From: Pseudomonas resinovorans NBRC 106553
GTDB taxonomy: Bacteria > Pseudomonadota > Gammaproteobacteria > Pseudomonadales > Pseudomonadaceae
Reading direction: 5' to 3'
Assembly: GCF_000412695.1 (NCBI RefSeq)
Contig: NC_021499.1
Location: forward strand, 1,302,001-1,366,000
Length of the DNA: 64,000 bases
A model generated the notes under the pieces. That model was not told the origin of the DNA, searched no databases, and worked only from the letters and a program-made list of their open reading frames with translations. Positions 60,340 through 64,000 of this stretch are shown one piece after another; position 1 is the first letter of the stretch; each line of letters starts with the position of its first letter. Both the position numbers and the translations under genes were made by a program.

Positions 60340-61896
60340 ATGTTGGACGCCAATCTCAAAACCCAGTTGAAAGCCTACCTGGAAAAGGTCTCCCAGCCGT
60401 TCGAGATCGTCGCGTCCCTCGATGACAGCGACAAATCCCGCGAACTGCTCGGGCTGCTGCAAGACATCGTCGGCCTGACCGACAAGATCACCCTGAAGAC
60501 CGATGGCAGCGACGCCCGTCGCCCGTCGTTCTCCCTGAACCGTCCCGGCGCGGATATTTCCCTGCGCTTCGCCGGCATCCCCATGGGCCACGAGTTCACC
60601 TCCCTGGTGCTGGCCCTGCTGCAAGTCGGCGGCCACCCGTCCAAGCTCGACCAGGACGTGATCGAGCAGGTCAAGGCGATCGAGGGCGAGTTCAACTTCG
60701 AAACCTACTTCTCGCTGTCCTGCCAGAACTGCCCCGACGTGGTGCAGGCACTGAACCTGATGGCCGTGCTCAACCCGAACATCCGTCACGTCGCCATCGA
60801 TGGCGCGCTGTTCCAGGACGAGGTCGATGCGCGCCAGATCATGTCGGTGCCCAGCCTCTACCTCAACGGCGAGCTGTTCAGCCAGGGCCGCATGGGCGTG
60901 GAGGAAATCCTCGCCAAGATCGACACCGGCGCCGCCGCTCGCGATGCCGACAAGCTCAATGCCAAGGCAGCCTTCGATGTGCTGGTGATCGGTGGTGGTC
61001 CCGCTGGCGCCGCCGCGGCCATCTATGCCGCCCGCAAGGGCATCCGCACCGGTGTGGCGGCCGAGCGCCTGGGTGGCCAGGTGCTGGACACCATGGCCAT
61101 CGAGAACTTCATCTCCGTCCAGGAGACCGAAGGCCCGAAACTGGCCCGCGCCCTGGAAGAGCACATCAAGCAGTACGACGTCGACATCATGAACCTGCAA
61201 CGTGCCAGCGCACTGATCCCGGCCAAGGCCGAGGGTGAGCTGCACGAGGTGCGATTCGAGAGCGGCGCGGCCCTCAAGGCCAAGACCCTGATCCTCTCCA
61301 CCGGTGCCCGCTGGCGCGAAATGAACGTCCCCGGCGAGCAGGAATACCGTGGTCGTGGCGTGGCCTACTGCCCCCACTGCGACGGCCCGCTGTTCAAGGG
61401 CAAGCGTGTGGCGGTGATCGGCGGCGGCAACTCCGGCGTGGAAGCGGCCATCGACCTGGCCGGCATCGTCGCCCATGTCACCCTGATCGAGTTCGACGAC
61501 AAGCTGCGTGCCGACGCCGTGCTGCAGAAGAAGCTGGCCAGCCTGCCCAACGTCAACGTGATCAAGAGCGCGCTGACTACGGAAGTGAAGGGCGACGGCC
61601 AGAAGGTCAACGGCCTGGTCTACAAGGACCGCACCACCGACCAGCTGCAGACCCTGGAGCTGGAAGGCATCTTCGTGCAGATCGGTCTGCTGCCCAACAG
61701 CGAGTGGCTCAAGGGTGTGGTGGAGCTGTCCCCGCGCGGCGAGATCATCGTCGACGCCAAGGGCCAGACCAACATTCCGGGCGTGTTCGCCGCCGGCGAC
61801 GTGACTACCGTTCCGTACAAGCAGATCGTGATCGCCGTGGGCGAGGGCGCCAAGGCTTCCCTGAGTGCCTTCGATCATCTGATCCGTACGACCTGA
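60340..61896 (+). CDS. ahpF: Alkyl hydroperoxide reductase subunit F
   Basis: 518-residue flavoprotein disulfide reductase for AhpC. The N-terminal double thioredoxin-like domain contains SCQNCPDVV; the FAD domain follows ([14 protein letters not shown]), then the CPHC redox motif (YCPHCDGPL) and the NADH domain ([13 protein letters not shown]). The start ATG at 60340 follows GAAAGGAA. A terminator follows. Confidence 0.96.
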   Translation: MLDANLKTQLKAYLEKVSQPFEIVASLDDSDKSRELLGLLQDIVGLTDKITLKTDGSDARRPSFSLNRPGADISLRFAGIPMGHEFTSLVLALLQVGGHPSKLDQDVIEQVKAIEGEFNFETYFSLSCQNCPDVVQALNLMAVLNPNIRHVAIDGALFQDEVDARQIMSVPSLYLNGELFSQGRMGVEEILAKIDTGAAARDADKLNAKAAFDVLVIGGGPAGAAAAIYAARKGIRTGVAAERLGGQVLDTMAIENFISVQETEGPKLARALEEHIKQYDVDIMNLQRASALIPAKAEGELHEVRFESGAALKAKTLILSTGARWREMNVPGEQEYRGRGVAYCPHCDGPLFKGKRVAVIGGGNSGVEAAIDLAGIVAHVTLIEFDDKLRADAVLQKKLASLPNVNVIKSALTTEVKGDGQKVNGLVYKDRTTDQLQTLELEGIFVQIGLLPNSEWLKGVVELSPRGEIIVDAKGQTNIPGVFAAGDVTTVPYKQIVIAVGEGAKASLSAFDHLIRTT

Positions 61897-61922
61897 TTTA
61901 CTCAGCGTGGTGTGCTGATGAG

Positions 61923-61955
61923 GCGGAGGGCTCGCGAGGGCCTTCCGCTTTTTTT
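61923..61955 (+). terminator. Rho-independent terminator after ahpF
   Basis: A GC stem GCGGAGGGC/GGCCTTCCGC with a run of seven T. Confidence 0.87.
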
Positions 61956-61988
61956 ATGGCTTTGTTGATTGCCTGGAACGTTTCGGTA

Positions 61989-62300
61989 GCTCAGCTCATT
62001 GCCGAGTGGGCTGTGGGTTTTCTTTTCGCCCTCCCGGGCGACTCCCTTTGGCAGTCGTCGGAATGCCGCACCACCCAAAGGAAGCAAAGCGCTTGCCCCT
62101 GCATCCGGCCCCGGCTTCGCCGGGGTACCCTCGCTGCATCGCTGCTCCAGGGGTACGGCGCGAGGGGCCATCCATGGCCCCGCGCGCCTCTCGCGGCATC
62201 CATGCCGCTCAACCCCTTCCGCAGCGATTCCGCTCGGCCTCCTGAAGGGGCGCTCTGCGCGGCTTCAACTTCTTGGCTCGCTATCAGGCTGGTGCGGGCA
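61989..62300 (+). repeat. Dispersed ~310-bp repeat element, copy C
   Basis: Starts GCTCAGCTCATTGCCGAGTG and ends AGGCTGGTGCGGGCA. It shares all major blocks with copies A and B. Here no REP palindrome adjoins it. Confidence 0.87.
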
Positions 62301-62509
62301 TCAAGACCGTTTCGTGCCTGCCGGCGCGAGTCCCCCCTCTCCCTCTGGGAGAGGGGGGGAGGGCTGTATCAGCCGGCAGATAGCCGCGTCATGGCCATCA
62401 CACAAATTTGCCAATCCAACATGGGCTCCCCGGAAATCTGCAAACAACCATCCCCACGACTTCGCGGTATCCTTCGCGCCTTCGATCCACAACGCGGCGG
62501 GCTCTTCCC
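62301..62509. other. Non-coding stretch after repeat copy C
   Basis: It contains CCCCTCTCCC and GGGAGAGGGG as an inverted pair (about 62334-62357). No gene or RNA was recognised in this stretch. Confidence 0.4.
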
Positions 62510-63049
62510 TTGAAACAGCAACTTATCGAATTGATCACGGCGATCAGCTCCGGCTGCATGGCCGAGGACGAGATCCAGCGCGTCGCCGATGATGCAGCCC
62601 AGGCCTATGCCGATGAAGGCGCCTTCCTCGCCGCCAACCCCGACATCAACTACGACGACGACTTCCCGATTCCCCTGGGCGAGTGGGTGGTGGTGGGCAG
62701 CCTGCCGGACACCGTGCTGTTCCAGGCCGACACCTACGACCAATTGTTCCAGCAGGTAGTGGACTCCTTCGGTCCGAGCGTGAACTTCGTGCTCAAGCCC
62801 AAGCAGCTGGTGAAGGTCGAGCCGCTCAAAGCGCTGAACCGCATCCAGGTGCAGATGGGCAGCCTCTACCCGGAGCAGGGCGGCTACGTGCTGGTGGACT
62901 TCAGCGAGCCGCTGGATGACGAGCTGCAGTGCGTGCTGGTCTACAAGAACGACCTGGAGAAGGTCATGCAGCTGGCGGTGGAGGTGGGCATCTACGCCGC
63001 GCCGGCGCTGGAGGCACTGAAGGCCGCGATGGAGGAGGGCGACGACTGA
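62510..63049 (+). CDS. Conserved hypothetical protein
   Basis: 179-residue acidic soluble protein, probably starting at TTG 62510 (reads LKQQLIELITAISSGC). It has no leader or recognised domain. Dense acidic blocks occur (NYDDDFPIPLGEW, MEEGDD). No strong ribosome site is seen before the TTG; an ATG start further in (MAEDEIQRV) is possible. Codon use is like its neighbours. Confidence 0.7.
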   Translation: MKQQLIELITAISSGCMAEDEIQRVADDAAQAYADEGAFLAANPDINYDDDFPIPLGEWVVVGSLPDTVLFQADTYDQLFQQVVDSFGPSVNFVLKPKQLVKVEPLKALNRIQVQMGSLYPEQGGYVLVDFSEPLDDELQCVLVYKNDLEKVMQLAVEVGIYAAPALEALKAAMEEGDD

Positions 63050-63071
63050 TCATGTCGTCAGCCCCATAGTC

Positions 63072-63157
63072 GTAGGTTGGTGCCAAGCGAAGCGCGGCCC
63101 AACGCTGCAGGATTGCGCCAGGATGCGTTGGGCTTCGCGTAGCTCAGCCCAACCTAC
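63072..63157. repeat. REP-like palindrome, family B
   Basis: GTAGGTTGGTGCCAAGCGAAGC and the right arm GCTTCGCGTAGCTCAGCCCAACCTAC. It lies between the hypothetical gene and modA, which converge. Confidence 0.8.
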
Positions 63158-63166
63158 AGAGGGTTC

Positions 63167-64000
<834 letters not shown>

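Overview
The window is a 64 kb stretch of a high-GC Pseudomonas-type chromosome. Reasons: a PctA-like amino-acid chemoreceptor; the gene set rdgC, tRNA-Val/tRNA-Asp pairs, FKBP isomerase, EAL-CBS-GGDEF protein, prc and quinone oxidoreductase; an acetate-type sensor kinase with a transporter domain; many REP-like palindromes at gene ends. The species cannot be named from sequence alone. Most of the window reads as ordinary core or accessory chromosome. There is one complete insertion sequence and one miniature inverted-repeat element. I saw no prophage, CRISPR array or rRNA operon.

Layout. 1-8.9 kb: chemoreceptor (cut by the window edge), HerA-like ATPase, PiT phosphate transporter, a small hypothetical, a MocR-type regulator next to ccoG, and a 52-residue exported or membrane peptide. 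8.9-26 kb: an accessory catabolic block. It has a LuxR-type regulator, a KshA-like Rieske oxygenase, a divergent operon (SDR, HSL-type hydrolase, degenerate RibB/RibA-like protein, Old Yellow Enzyme), a tautomerase, an exported SurE-like nucleotidase, a DUF1302/DUF1329/DUF1254 outer-envelope set, a KstD-like flavoprotein, a second SDR and a GlxA-type regulator. 26-36.4 kb: thioesterase, DUF488, pbpG, an MFS/sugar-isomerase pair with a MocR regulator and a 198-bp MITE, lysR/lysA, zapE. 36.4-46.8 kb: Crp-type regulator, a transporter-fused hybrid kinase, GNAT, AraC, azlCD, an MFS-acyltransferase fusion, and the guanidine exporter gdx behind a guanidine-II riboswitch. 46.8-64 kb: BASS transporter, rdgC, duplicated tRNA-Val/tRNA-Asp, FKBP, an HTH/hypothetical/Sel1 operon, EAL-CBS-GGDEF, an ISL3 element with 8-bp target duplications, prc, ahpC-ahpF and modA behind a ModE-like box.

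How the genes work together. The 8.9-25 kb block combines the two enzyme types that open a steroid nucleus (a KshA-like 9-alpha-hydroxylase and a KstD-like delta-1-dehydrogenase) with reductases, a hydrolase and envelope proteins typical of uptake of hydrophobic polycyclic substrates. It has no ring-cleavage or beta-oxidation genes. The same 10-base word, CATCGTCYGA, occurs as an inverted pair in both divergent promoters of the block at matching distances from the start codons, so one regulator probably controls both halves. This is the best candidate here for an undescribed system. Two dispersed repeat classes also stand out: REP-like palindromes and a 310-325 bp element present in three copies.
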